From Collinsella sp. (GTDB taxonomy: Bacteria > Actinomycetota > Coriobacteriia > Coriobacteriales > Coriobacteriaceae), in the NCBI GenBank assembly GCA_019419645.1, contig DXZN01000016.1:1-30895 (forward strand): a DNA stretch of 30,895 nucleotides, given 5' to 3'. Numbering within the stretch: position 1 is the first letter of the stretch; the number at the start of each line of letters is the position of its first letter. A model generated the notes under the pieces. It was not told the origin of the DNA. It saw nothing but the letters and a program-made list of their open reading frames with translations, and ran no database searches. The position numbers were made by a program, and so were the translations under genes. Of this stretch, positions 1 to 8,131 are shown in pieces.

Positions 1-1628
1 AGCATGGTGAGCACAAGCGTGCGGATGTGATAACCGTCGACGTCGGCGTCCGTACAGATGATGACCTTGTTCCAGTTGAGGTTGTCCAGGTCAAAGGCGC
101 CAAGGTTCTTGATGCGCTTGTCCTTGATCTCCACACCGCAGCCCAGCACGCGCATGAGGTCCATGATGATGTCGGACTTAAAGATGCGCGGGTAGTCCTC
201 TTTCAGACAGTTGAGGATCTTGCCTCGGACGGGCATAACACCCTGGAACTCGGCATCGCGCGAGGTGCGGATGGCGCCTGCTGCCGAGTCGCCCTCTACG
301 ATGTAGATCTCGCGACGGCTCTTGTCCTTGGAGCGGCAGTCGATGAACTTCTGCACGCGGTTGGCCATGTCGGTCTTCTGCTGCAGATTGGTCTTGATGC
401 TCTGGCGCGTCTTCTCGGCGTTCTCGCGCGAGCGCTTGTTGATGAGCACCTGCTCCATGATCTTGTTGGCGGCGTCTTTGTTCTCGATCAGATAGGTCGA
501 GAGGCGCTCCTTAAAGAATGCCGTCATCGCCTGCTGGATAAAGCGGTTATTGATGGCCTTCTTAGTCTGGTTTTCGTAGGACGTCTGGGTGGAGAAGCAG
601 TTGGTCACCAGCACCAGACAGTCCTGGACGTCCTGCCACTTAATGCCGCTCTCGTTTTTGTTGTACTTGCCCTGTTGCTTGATGTAGGCATCGATGGCGC
701 TGGTCAGAGCACTACGGGCGGCCTTTTCGGGCGAACCGCCGTTCTCGAGCCATGACGAGTTGTGGTAGTACTCCTGCATCATGAAGGTGCGCGAGAAGCA
801 CATGCACGCGGTGATCTTGACGTTGTAATCGGGCAGGTCCTCGCGGTCGCGACCGCGACGGTCAGCCTCGATAAAGAAGGGCTCGGTAAGGTAGTCGGTA
901 CCGACCTTCTCGAGCACGTAGTCCTCGATGCCCTTGGGATAGCAAAAATCCTCTTCGGAAAACTCGCCATCGTCGCCCTCAATGCGCAGGCGGAAGGTCA
1001 CGTTGGCGTTGACCACGGCCTGGCGGCGCATGGTCTCGCGATACCAGTCGTGGGGAATGCTGATCGAGGTAAAGACCTCAAGATCGGGGCGCCACTTGAT
1101 GGTGGTGCCGGTGCGGTCCTCGTCGCTGGGCTCGATCTCAAGCGCTTTCTTTTTGGCGCCAACGACCTTGCCTTTCTTAAAGTGCAGGGAGTACTTGTTG
1201 CCGTCGCGCCAAACCGTGACGTCCATGTACTCGGATGCGTACTGGGTCGCGCACGAGCCCAGGCCGTTGGTACCGAGCGAGAAGTCGTAGTCGCCGCCCT
1301 GGTTGTTGTTGTATTTGCCACCTGCGTAGAGCTCGCAAAAGACGAGCTCCCAGTTAAAGCGCTTCTCGGAGGGGTTCCAGTCGAGCGGGCAGCCGCGGCC
1401 GTTGTCCTCTACCTGAATGGAACCATCGCGAAAGGCGGTAAGGGTGATGAGCTTGCCGTAGCCCTGGCGCGCCTCGTCAACGGCGTTGGACAGGATCTCG
1501 AAGGCGGCATGCGCGCAGCCGTCGAGTCCGTCCGAGCCAAAGATAACGGCGGGGCGCAGGCGTACGCGCTCCTCGTCCTTGAGCTGACGAATACTGTCGT
1601 TACCATAGTTTGCGGTGTTTTTTGCCAT
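1..1628 (-). CDS. Type IIA DNA topoisomerase subunit B (GyrB/ParE-like), 3' end outside window
   Basis: ATPase and TOPRIM subunit of a type II topoisomerase, which passes one DNA duplex through another using ATP. About 542 residues are visible. The GHKL ATPase is at the N terminus: EILSNAVDEA (catalytic Glu44, Asn48, Asp51) and the DNGRG motif. The TOPRIM metal motif TDADVDGYHIR lies near the window edge (about positions 20-60). The sequence around VRLRPAVIFGSDGLDGCAH departs from the usual RKRPGMYIGST of GyrB and ParE; it resembles the divergent B subunits found in Clostridia beside housekeeping gyrase. The ATG at 1628 is chosen because the protein begins MAKNTANYGNDSI, as relatives do; GAGAGAGCGAG precedes it. 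The partner A subunit would be expected downstream, outside the window. The family is certain; gyrase versus topoisomerase IV is not decided. Confidence 0.93.
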   Translation of the reverse strand, partial: MAKNTANYGNDSIRQLKDEERVRLRPAVIFGSDGLDGCAHAAFEILSNAVDEARQGYGKLITLTAFRDGSIQVEDNGRGCPLDWNPSEKRFNWELVFCELYAGGKYNNNQGGDYDFSLGTNGLGSCATQYASEYMDVTVWRDGNKYSLHFKKGKVVGAKKKALEIEPSDEDRTGTTIKWRPDLEVFTSISIPHDWYRETMRRQAVVNANVTFRLRIEGDDGEFSEEDFCYPKGIEDYVLEKVGTDYLTEPFFIEADRRGRDREDLPDYNVKITACMCFSRTFMMQEYYHNSSWLENGGSPEKAARSALTSAIDAYIKQQGKYNKNESGIKWQDVQDCLVLVTNCFSTQTSYENQTKKAINNRFIQQAMTAFFKERLSTYLIENKDAANKIMEQVLINKRSRENAEKTRQSIKTNLQQKTDMANRVQKFIDCRSKDKSRREIYIVEGDSAAGAIRTSRDAEFQGVMPVRGKILNCLKEDYPRIFKSDIIMDLMRVLGCGVEIKDKRIKNLGAFDLDNLNWNKVIICTDADVDGYHIRTLVLTM

Positions 1629-1682
1629 GCTCGCTCTCTCGATGCTCCTTTGCTGCGTTGTAGTCATATAGATAGTCAAGGT

Positions 1683-1711
1683 AGCATAGCCCAGGCCTCG
1701 GACGATTCCAA
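1683..1711 (-). promoter_or_regulatory. Candidate sigma70 promoter for the topoisomerase gene
   Basis: On the minus strand TTGGAA (1711-1706) and TATGCT (1688-1683) are separated by 17 bases, about 55 bases before the ATG at 1628. It was found by eye, and only the spacing and partial consensus support it. Confidence 0.4.
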
Positions 1712-1726
1712 CTAACACGAATTCCA

Positions 1727-1742
1727 TCGAACGCGCGTTCGG
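1727..1742. promoter_or_regulatory. Candidate LexA/SOS box
   Basis: TCGAACGCGCGTTCGG contains the perfect 14-base palindrome CGAACGCGCGTTCG (1728-1741). It fits the Gram-positive and actinobacterial LexA pattern CGAAC-N4-GTTCG, with R-N-R-Y in the middle. It lies in the gap between the divergent topoisomerase and acetyltransferase genes, 16 bases upstream of the proposed topoisomerase -35. Which gene it would control, if any, is inference. Confidence 0.5.
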
Positions 1743-1862
1743 AGTCGGTGACCTTTAGCTTCTGCGGTCATTCCCTGCGCGGCGTGGTGCTCGTGTTAAA
1801 ACCGTGGCTTATCGGCTGGTAGAATTGCCGCATCAAGACTGCATGTTGTTTGAGGGGGCGCA

Positions 1863-2423
1863 ATGACTGAGAAAGAGAAGATGGAGCGCGGGGAGTGGCA
1901 TGATGCCAACTTTGACGAGGAGCTCCTGGCGCAACGCGCAAAGGCGGAGGCGCTCTGCTATGACTTTAATATGGCAAAACCCGGAAGCGACGCGCAGCTT
2001 GACGCTTTGAAATCCTTGCTCGATACCGATCTTCCGCAAGGGCTGACGGTCCTTTCGCCTGCCTACTTTGACTACGGGAGCAAGACGAGCTTTGGTGAGG
2101 GCTGCTTTGTAAACCATGGCTGCTACTTTATGGACGGCGGCTCCATTACCTTTGGTGACAACGTGTTTATCGGGCCGTTTTGTGGCTTCTACACCGCTTC
2201 GCACCCCCTAAAGGCAAAGGACCGCAACTTGGGTCTCGAGAAGGCTCTGCCTATTGTTGTAGGCGATAACTGCTGGTTTGGCGCGAACGTGTCCGTGCTG
2301 CAGGGGGTTACCATCGGCAGCGGTTGCGTTATTGCCGCGGGCAGCGTCGTGACGGAAGACCTTCCGGACAACGTGGTGGCGGCAGGCGTTCCCGCGGTCG
2401 TCAAGAAGATCATCGAACAATAA
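1863..2423 (+). CDS. Sugar O-acetyltransferase (maltose/galactoside acetyltransferase family)
   Basis: Cytosolic left-handed beta-helix enzyme of the Maa/LacA/NodL family, which moves an acetyl group from acetyl-CoA to a sugar hydroxyl. The 186-aa length is typical. An N-terminal helical cap (EKMERGEWHDANFDEELLAQ) is followed by hexapeptide repeats (FGEGCFVNHGCYFMDGG, FGDNVFIGPF) and the catalytic-His motif TASHP (His114). Further hexapeptide turns (VGDNCWFGANVSVLQGVTIG) end in the usual AAGVPAVVKKI. GAGGGGG lies 5-8 bases before the ATG. It is divergent from the topoisomerase gene and appears to be transcribed alone. The sugar substrate cannot be told from sequence. Confidence 0.93.
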   Translation: MTEKEKMERGEWHDANFDEELLAQRAKAEALCYDFNMAKPGSDAQLDALKSLLDTDLPQGLTVLSPAYFDYGSKTSFGEGCFVNHGCYFMDGGSITFGDNVFIGPFCGFYTASHPLKAKDRNLGLEKALPIVVGDNCWFGANVSVLQGVTIGSGCVIAAGSVVTEDLPDNVVAAGVPAVVKKIIEQ

Positions 2424-2505
2424 CGGAGCTATTAAACGATGGGGCACGCATGGTTCCGGCAAATCCGGTTATTGGCGTGCGCGTTGGCCATGCTGATAAG
2501 TTCCA

Positions 2506-2544
2506 CTTACTCGGGTCCTTCCGACTCGGTTTTGTCCGAGTAAG
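2506..2544. repeat. Inverted repeat with two alternative left arms
   Basis: CTTACTCGG (2506-2514) pairs with CCGAGTAAG (2536-2544). A second copy of ACTCGG (2524-2529) could pair instead with CCGAGT (2536-2541) across a TTTTGT loop. No T run follows, so it is not a standard terminator. It lies between the acetyltransferase and the XRE gene promoter. Confidence 0.4.
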
Positions 2545-2603
2545 ATTGAATAGCGAATCGAAATTGTTATGTCCACATGGCGATGGCGGACATGGTTTCC
2601 ATA

Positions 2604-2675
2604 ATGACAGATATAGTTGACATCTTGTGAAGGATGCAATATATTTCTGTCATGTTGCAACGGATATCTGTCCAT
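2604..2675. promoter_or_regulatory. Three-copy operator-like repeat around a promoter
   Basis: ATGACAGATATAG (2604-2616) occurs before the -35. An inverted near copy, ATATTTCTGTCAT (2641-2653), overlaps the -10. A second inverted copy, ATATCTGTC (2664-2672), lies downstream. GACAGATAT and ATATCTGTC are perfect 9-base inverted matches. The layout suits binding by the XRE protein encoded just downstream, but that is inference. Confidence 0.5.
2617..2645 (+). promoter_or_regulatory. Strong sigma70-type promoter for the XRE/membrane protein pair
   Basis: TTGACA (2617-2622), 17 bases, then TATATT (2640-2645): a consensus -35 and a near-consensus -10, followed about 35-40 bases later by the ribosome site GAAAGGA and the ATG at 2694. 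Confidence 0.75.
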
Positions 2676-2693
2676 TACTACGAAAGGAACTCC

Positions 2694-2924
2694 ATGCCGG
2701 GCAAAAAGAACCTACGCATGAAGGCGGCACGCGCGGCGGCTGGCCTTTCGCAAGCTGACTTAGCCCAAGCCGTGGGCGTTACGCGCCAAACCATCGGCCT
2801 TATCGAGGCGGGCGGCTACAACCCCACGCTCAATTTGTGCGTGGCAATCTGTAAGGCGCTGCGCGTTACGTTGAACGACTTGTTTTGGGAAGACGAAACC
2901 GACGCCGACCCTAATGCTCTTTAG
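2694..2924 (+). CDS. XRE-family HTH regulator (Cro/CI, YozG-like)
   Basis: Small 76-aa DNA-binding protein consisting of one helix-turn-helix: LSQADLAQAVGVTRQTIGLIEAG at residues 18-40, followed by NPTLNLCVAICKALRVTLNDLFW. An in-frame upstream ATG exists at 2634, but it falls inside the proposed promoter and operators. The ATG at 2694 has GAAAGGA 7 bases before it and gives the normal N terminus. The next gene starts 9 bases after its stop, so the two form a transcriptional unit. Pairs of a minimal XRE regulator and a small membrane protein are common in Firmicutes and Actinobacteria; the signal is usually unknown. The repeats around its promoter suggest autoregulation. Confidence 0.9.
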   Translation: MPGKKNLRMKAARAAAGLSQADLAQAVGVTRQTIGLIEAGGYNPTLNLCVAICKALRVTLNDLFWEDETDADPNAL

Positions 2925-2933
2925 GAGTTCACT

Positions 2934-3518
2934 ATGAAATATGAAGATCTGAAAATCGTGCAAAAGTGGCGTGAATATGCCGGCCCAAAGGATGAACGCC
3001 TGGAGGCTGAGAACGCGAAGATCTACAAGATTGGCTTCGTGCTGCTTTCGTTTGGCATGTTGATGATCTTTTTCTACCAGTTTATAGCTCGACAGGTTAC
3101 GTGGGTTCACAGCGACGCTAGTGAAATGCCGCATGGCTTTGCAACGCCGTTCGAGGCAGCTATGTATTTGTGGCTCGTTCTCGTGATGTTGATTTGCGCA
3201 GGACTGCAAACGCGGAAGGGCTATGTCGATACCAATCGTTTTGGGCAAACCGAGCATCTTCCTGTTGGATATTTCCTGCTTGTCAGCGGTCTTAGCGGCG
3301 CCGCGTTCGCGCTTGTTATTGCCGCAATGCGCTGTATCGCTGAGGCGCAGATCGTACCGCTCGAAAGCGTCTTTTGGTTGGCGAACCTGGTCACGGGCGT
3401 GTTCTGCGGTGCGACGATTTTCGCGGCCACGTTTGCTGTCCTGTGCGCAACGTTTTTCACGGCGAAAAGACGCCGTGCCAAGCTCGAGGCAGAACTCGAC
3501 TCCTCAGACGACATTTAA
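2934..3518 (+). CDS. Four-helix membrane protein of unknown function
   Basis: A 194-aa protein in the same unit as the XRE regulator. A charged cytosolic N terminus (residues 1-30) is followed by hydrophobic segments at about 32-52, 73-91, 110-132 and 146-176; the last is long and may be two helices. A basic/acidic tail (AKRRRAKLEAELDSSDD) ends it. I do not recognise a catalytic motif. It resembles the DUF-type membrane partners often encoded after small XRE regulators, but I cannot name the family with confidence. The ribosome site is TAGGAG, 5 bases before the ATG. It may sense the envelope or modulate the regulator; neither is shown. Confidence 0.85.
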   Translation: MKYEDLKIVQKWREYAGPKDERLEAENAKIYKIGFVLLSFGMLMIFFYQFIARQVTWVHSDASEMPHGFATPFEAAMYLWLVLVMLICAGLQTRKGYVDTNRFGQTEHLPVGYFLLVSGLSGAAFALVIAAMRCIAEAQIVPLESVFWLANLVTGVFCGATIFAATFAVLCATFFTAKRRRAKLEAELDSSDDI

Positions 3519-3523
3519 TGCGC

Positions 3524-3561
3524 AATGGGCTGGCTCTGGGTATTCAGAACCAGCCCATTTT
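3524..3561 (+). terminator. Rho-independent terminator after the XRE/membrane protein pair
   Basis: AATGGGCTGG (3524-3533) pairs with CCAGCCCATT (3550-3559), and TCTG/CAGA extends the stem inside. A short T run follows. It starts 6 bases after the stop at 3518, between two converging genes. Confidence 0.75.
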
Positions 3562-3608
3562 GATGTTCGATGAGCCGAGTCGGCGCCTCTCACAAAAGTA
3601 ACTAGGAG

Positions 3609-6600
3609 CTAGCGAGGCCTATCCGAATTGTCCTCATTGGCGGTGTCTTTTTCGAGCGCCGTGCGGCGGGCGCTGTAGGCGACAAGGCCGGCACCAACTG
3701 CGGCGAGCGCTGCTGCGGCTGCGGTTAGGGGGACGTTGCTGTCGCCCGTGCCCGCAAGCGCGCCCGCTTTTCCGGAGCGCTTGTTATTGCCGTGGTCCTT
3801 GCCACTGCCGGAGCTGCTTCCGCCGGAGCCGCCGCCCTCGTCAGTACCGCCGCCACTCGAGCTACCATCGCCGTCTGCTGTCATCGGGGCGTCGTGAAGT
3901 CCTGTCGTATCCGCGCTGTCGCATACGCCGACCTGAACTTCTGAGCGTTCGCATGCCGCGTCGGGCACATGAAGCTCGTGCAGAACGGCACTCAGCGCCG
4001 AGTTTGCGCCCGGTCGGATCTCCTCGAGCGTTACGGGATCGAGCGCCACCAGATTACGCGCCTTCGCATACAGCGTGACGCGTTTGCCCACTTCGTCGCT
4101 CCAACTCTCGGGGATGGCGAAGCTCATGCGGAACTGTGCCGTGCAACCCGGTGCCAGCACGGCGTTGCCGTTGTCGGCTACCAGCGGGTGCGTTGCAAAA
4201 CGTGCGCCCAGCGTCTCGAGCGCGTACTTTACGTGTGCCATGTCGTTGGCCGAAGCGTCTTCGGCAAGCTCTGGATCGTAGATCGAAGCCATGCGTGCGT
4301 TCGCTCCGAATCCGATGGATGCGCTGGAGAACGGCTGGCTGGAGCCCTCTCGGTACAGATCGATTGTGCCGGCAGTCAGCAAAGTGTTGCCGTCGTTTCG
4401 CACCGTGACCATGAAGGATTCGCCTGCTGCTCCGGGCACCACCGCGCCCGAGGTAGCGACCGCGCCCGTCGGAGTGGCACACGCCACCAGAGGCACTTCG
4501 ATGCCGTGCAGCTCTGCCTCGCTCTTCTCCGCGCTCACAATGTGCGTGGCGAGCGCGGAGAGCATGCCTCCCGACGTCAAAAATGTCGTTATCTGATCGA
4601 CGGGATGGTCCAGCTCGCACATCACGAACGGCTCCGTGAACAGATCGCCTGCCAAGGTGCTGGCGAAGATGCGGAAGTGCTTGCCCATTACTGCTACCGG
4701 GTTGCCTTCTTCGTCGTAGGTTTGCCCCACCTTGCCATCGGTGTTCTCTACATAGAGCGCGCACCTGCCGTTGTTGCTTACGCTAAACGATGCCGGGCCA
4801 CAGCCTGCGGCACCCACGGGCTGCGTTGCAAATGCCGATGCGCCTCGCGTCCAAGTAATATGCTGCAGCTGCTCGTTGACGGTGGCCAAAAAGCCCGAAT
4901 GTTGTGGCCACGGCACCGCATGGGGCACCGTGGCGTCTGGTGGCATAACGCCCCAGCCCGCAATGGACTGGCCGATCACGGCGTACGATGCGCAGCCGCA
5001 ACCGTCTGCGGTCTCGTACGCAACGGGCACCACCATTTTGCCGTTGATATTCTCGGGCTCGCTCAGCTCGATACTCGACGGTGCTTGCGGAAAGCGAAGA
5101 ACTTGGCGGAACGTCAGGCTGTCGCCCAAATCATCCGACCACAGGGTAAAGCATTCCAGCGCAACCTCGGCCTCGCTGCCGAGCGCCTTTTCTGCGGTGG
5201 TTCCGCGGCGGTGGAGGTAGGCACCCGACAGGCGTCCGTCGATCAGCGTCTTGCCTACCGTGATGCGCGGGCACTGCAGGCAATGGTAGCCATCCTCTTG
5301 CAGGCGGCCGCGCGAGATGCTGCGCCATGACGTATGCGACACAACGCGGATCTCGTCATTACTTATGCGCAGGCGCACAACGGACAGTATGCCGGCTGTG
5401 CTTGCCGTATCGAAAAGGGTGTTGTCGCCGGCGGGGCGCTCGCCCGAGACCAGCAGCACGTAGGCGTCCTGGTTTCCTCTTCCGTCCGTATATTCCACCA
5501 CGTCGAAGTCGTAATCGAATATGCCGTCGCGCTCCACGTCGCCCTCGCCAAACCCAAGGGGAAAGTCCACGGGCGTGGGAGCGGACCACGTGCCGTTTGC
5601 CTTTGTGTGCACCACCAGGCGCGAGCGGCCATTGTCGCCGTAGCGCACCGAGGCGATACGGAACAGGCATTCTACGCCGGCAATCATCGTTAGCTTCATG
5701 TGGGCTTCGCTGAGCACGCCGGAAAACAGCACGTTGTCGCTCGAGGGTTTTATGCCGCCACGCTCGTCCTCCGACACGCCGGCAGAATTGGCGTTCGGGT
5801 CCGCAACGGCGTTCGTTGACTGACCGATGTAGGTGTACTCATACATCGGCGCGGCGTTTTCGTCGTTCTCTACCAGTGCATGGACGAAATGCTCGATCTG
5901 TCCCGTGTCTTCGCTTTCTGAATCCGCCTCGAGCTCAATGCGCGTGGCCGCTTGATCCCAATCGCGCACGACAGGCGCGGCATTTACGGCAGTGGCCTTA
6001 ACCTCGGCGCGTGCGAGCAGCTCGGCGTTGGTGACGATGGTGGCCGATGCGATAAACTGCGGCACACCACCTGCTTCGGCGTTGCCGGCCGAGCCGAAGC
6101 AGGCATCCAACGTATAAGGCGTATTTCCACCCAATGCCAGCTCAGAGCGCTGGAGTACATACTGGTCGCCATTGTTCACCGACATATTCCACGAATCGAT
6201 GAGTGTGGGCCACGACCCCGACCAAGCCTTGGTGGTCCACTTGAACATTACGAACTGGAGTATCACATCGACATCGACGTCTGCACCTACGCGCAGCCGC
6301 GGAAGCTGGTGTCCATCTGCCTTCTCGTACCCAATGAACAGTGTGAGGGATGCGGCGCCACGCACAGCGGACGAAGCGACGCCTGCAATGCCGGCTCCAA
6401 AGGTGACGGCAAGTCCGATCTGGATGGTGAACGAGCCCGACGTGTTGGAATAGTCGAGCGAAATGTTCTTGAAAAACGCCGCGCCGCTGCCGTGCGTGTG
6501 GGCGCCCACGGCGAGCGCCAGTTTTGCCAGCACCCAGGGGTTGACGTTTAGGAAAAACGGCACCGGTCCTAGGGTAAACTGCTCGGTCCAATTGAGGTCG

Positions 6601-7976
6601 GTTCTTACCTGGAAGAGGGCCTTAATATTGCCGTATGCGGGGTCGTTGTTGTCACCCCAGGTTTTGCCCACCCAATCGTAGGCGAGCGAGCCGTACAGCT
6701 GTGTGGCGATATCCATCGTGAACAGCGGCGTGCAATGGTGGCGAAGGAGCTTGGTGTTTCTTGGATCGGTGCCCGAACCGGCACTCATACTTTTGTACTG
6801 ATTCCACTTCCCCTCCATTTCGTCGAGGTAGCGGTTTGCCTGCTTGGCGCCCGACTCGCGCGGTGACTTCTTCCAGTACTCCGGATCCGGATTGCCCGAA
6901 TCGTTCATATAGCTGGCTGGTTTGTATCCTCCGCCAAACAGCACGTATCCAGCAAACGAGAAATCGAAGAGGATCGGAAATGTGGGTATCCAGCACGTGA
7001 ACTTATTGCCGCCGATGCCGGGAAACGCCGCGGGGAAATCAAACGGAGTGACCTCTTGGTCCATGGTAGTGGGGACGATAGTGGTCGAGCCCGATTCCGC
7101 CTTTGCGGCCGGCGCGGTGACAACGGCCATGGGGGATGAGAGCGTGTAGGTTTTGCCCTGATAGTCGAGGACAAAGCGCAGCTTGCACCCTTCCTCCAGA
7201 AGGCCCGATGCCGCGTCGAGAAACTTGTCTTCGAGTGTGAACGTCGCCAGATTATCCGCGCCTGATGCGCTGGCCTTGATCTGGCCGATCTGCGTGACGG
7301 TTTCGGGCGAGCTACCCGTGGCGGGCATTACCTTGTTGATGTGCAGCGTTGCCTGTCCACCCTGTGGCAGATGTGCCTGTACAATAAAGGCATGCGTGTC
7401 GGGTTGGTCGTTTGCCGCGTCGTCCTTCGGCAATGCCATGAACGTGGCATCAGCGTACTGGATGTCCCATTCGTCGAATGTGAGCTGGCGGAAGTACGGC
7501 TCGCCGTCGGACAGCGGACGTGTGGGTGCGGTTATGGCGGTGCCGCCCTGGATACGCGCAGGGGGAATCTCGACATCGCGGTAGCCCGCCATGCTAATGG
7601 AGATGCCGCCGTTAAAGTCGTACGCGTCGAGAAGCGTTGCCTCGTCCACGTAGTCTTCCGAAAGAGGGGCGACCTCAAAGATGGCCGTGCCTTCGTCATC
7701 GGTCGTGGCGGTGAGCTGCTTGCCTACGGCATAGCGCGATGTGAGCGTGACCTGGGCACCTGCGATGGGCGTATTCTTGTTGGCGACGTCGACCACGACT
7801 ACACCAAACATGGTGCGCGAGAGAACGAGCACCTTGAAGGGATCTTCTTCGTCGGCATAGGCCGCGGTGGGCGCGAACGGCAGCAGGAAGGCATTTTCGC
7901 TTCCCGGCACGCGAGGCAACATGATGCTCGCCAGCGAGGACGCTCCAGCAACAAGTAACGAACGGCGATCAAGCAT
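3609..7976 (-). CDS. Large sortase-anchored surface protein
   Basis: A 1455-aa exported protein. The signal peptide starts MLDRRSLLVAGASSLAS, with a twin-arginine-like RR-S-L-L, and probably ends at AYA (residue 41). Residues 55-150 (VDVANKNTPIAGAQVTLTS...) look like a carboxypeptidase-regulatory or Ig-like beta domain. The long middle has no family I can name. The C terminus has a Ser/Gly-rich linker, then LAGTG at about 1407-1411 (an LPXTG variant), a hydrophobic helix and a basic tail that is longer than usual. The reading frame stays open to 8261, but that extension overlaps the LuxR gene; the ATG at 7976 has GGGAG before it and begins the signal peptide. It lies 155 bases downstream of the LuxR regulator on the same strand. 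The ligand or enzymatic role is unknown. Confidence 0.88.
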   Translation of the reverse strand: MLDRRSLLVAGASSLASIMLPRVPGSENAFLLPFAPTAAYADEEDPFKVLVLSRTMFGVVVVDVANKNTPIAGAQVTLTSRYAVGKQLTATTDDEGTAIFEVAPLSEDYVDEATLLDAYDFNGGISISMAGYRDVEIPPARIQGGTAITAPTRPLSDGEPYFRQLTFDEWDIQYADATFMALPKDDAANDQPDTHAFIVQAHLPQGGQATLHINKVMPATGSSPETVTQIGQIKASASGADNLATFTLEDKFLDAASGLLEEGCKLRFVLDYQGKTYTLSSPMAVVTAPAAKAESGSTTIVPTTMDQEVTPFDFPAAFPGIGGNKFTCWIPTFPILFDFSFAGYVLFGGGYKPASYMNDSGNPDPEYWKKSPRESGAKQANRYLDEMEGKWNQYKSMSAGSGTDPRNTKLLRHHCTPLFTMDIATQLYGSLAYDWVGKTWGDNNDPAYGNIKALFQVRTDLNWTEQFTLGPVPFFLNVNPWVLAKLALAVGAHTHGSGAAFFKNISLDYSNTSGSFTIQIGLAVTFGAGIAGVASSAVRGAASLTLFIGYEKADGHQLPRLRVGADVDVDVILQFVMFKWTTKAWSGSWPTLIDSWNMSVNNGDQYVLQRSELALGGNTPYTLDACFGSAGNAEAGGVPQFIASATIVTNAELLARAEVKATAVNAAPVVRDWDQAATRIELEADSESEDTGQIEHFVHALVENDENAAPMYEYTYIGQSTNAVADPNANSAGVSEDERGGIKPSSDNVLFSGVLSEAHMKLTMIAGVECLFRIASVRYGDNGRSRLVVHTKANGTWSAPTPVDFPLGFGEGDVERDGIFDYDFDVVEYTDGRGNQDAYVLLVSGERPAGDNTLFDTASTAGILSVVRLRISNDEIRVVSHTSWRSISRGRLQEDGYHCLQCPRITVGKTLIDGRLSGAYLHRRGTTAEKALGSEAEVALECFTLWSDDLGDSLTFRQVLRFPQAPSSIELSEPENINGKMVVPVAYETADGCGCASYAVIGQSIAGWGVMPPDATVPHAVPWPQHSGFLATVNEQLQHITWTRGASAFATQPVGAAGCGPASFSVSNNGRCALYVENTDGKVGQTYDEEGNPVAVMGKHFRIFASTLAGDLFTEPFVMCELDHPVDQITTFLTSGGMLSALATHIVSAEKSEAELHGIEVPLVACATPTGAVATSGAVVPGAAGESFMVTVRNDGNTLLTAGTIDLYREGSSQPFSSASIGFGANARMASIYDPELAEDASANDMAHVKYALETLGARFATHPLVADNGNAVLAPGCTAQFRMSFAIPESWSDEVGKRVTLYAKARNLVALDPVTLEEIRPGANSALSAVLHELHVPDAACERSEVQVGVCDSADTTGLHDAPMTADGDGSSSGGGTDEGGGSGGSSSGSGKDHGNNKRSGKAGALAGTGDSNVPLTAAAAALAAVGAGLVAYSARRTALEKDTANEDNSDRPR

Positions 7977-8131
7977 CTTGGGCTCCCATCCCGCAAATAT
8001 CGGTGGAAATAATCCAATTTTGCGAGAAGACGCTTCGTGGCGGTAGTGCCGTTCGATGGCCAAAATGTCCAAATTGATCGAGCGAAGCGCCGGGTTCCGG
8101 AACGCGTTCGATGCGCTTGGCAGCCCGGTCG

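Noticed and set aside
27..1715. Two long plus-strand frames (27-755, 762-1715)
   Set aside because: They are shadows of the minus-strand topoisomerase gene, whose GHKL and TOPRIM motifs are unmistakable.
3969..5330. 453-aa plus-strand frame
   Set aside because: Antisense to the surface protein gene, no family and no ribosome site; GC-rich shadow.
8099..8111. Possible second SOS box (GGAACGCGTTCGA)
   Set aside because: The half-sites are separated by two bases, not four.
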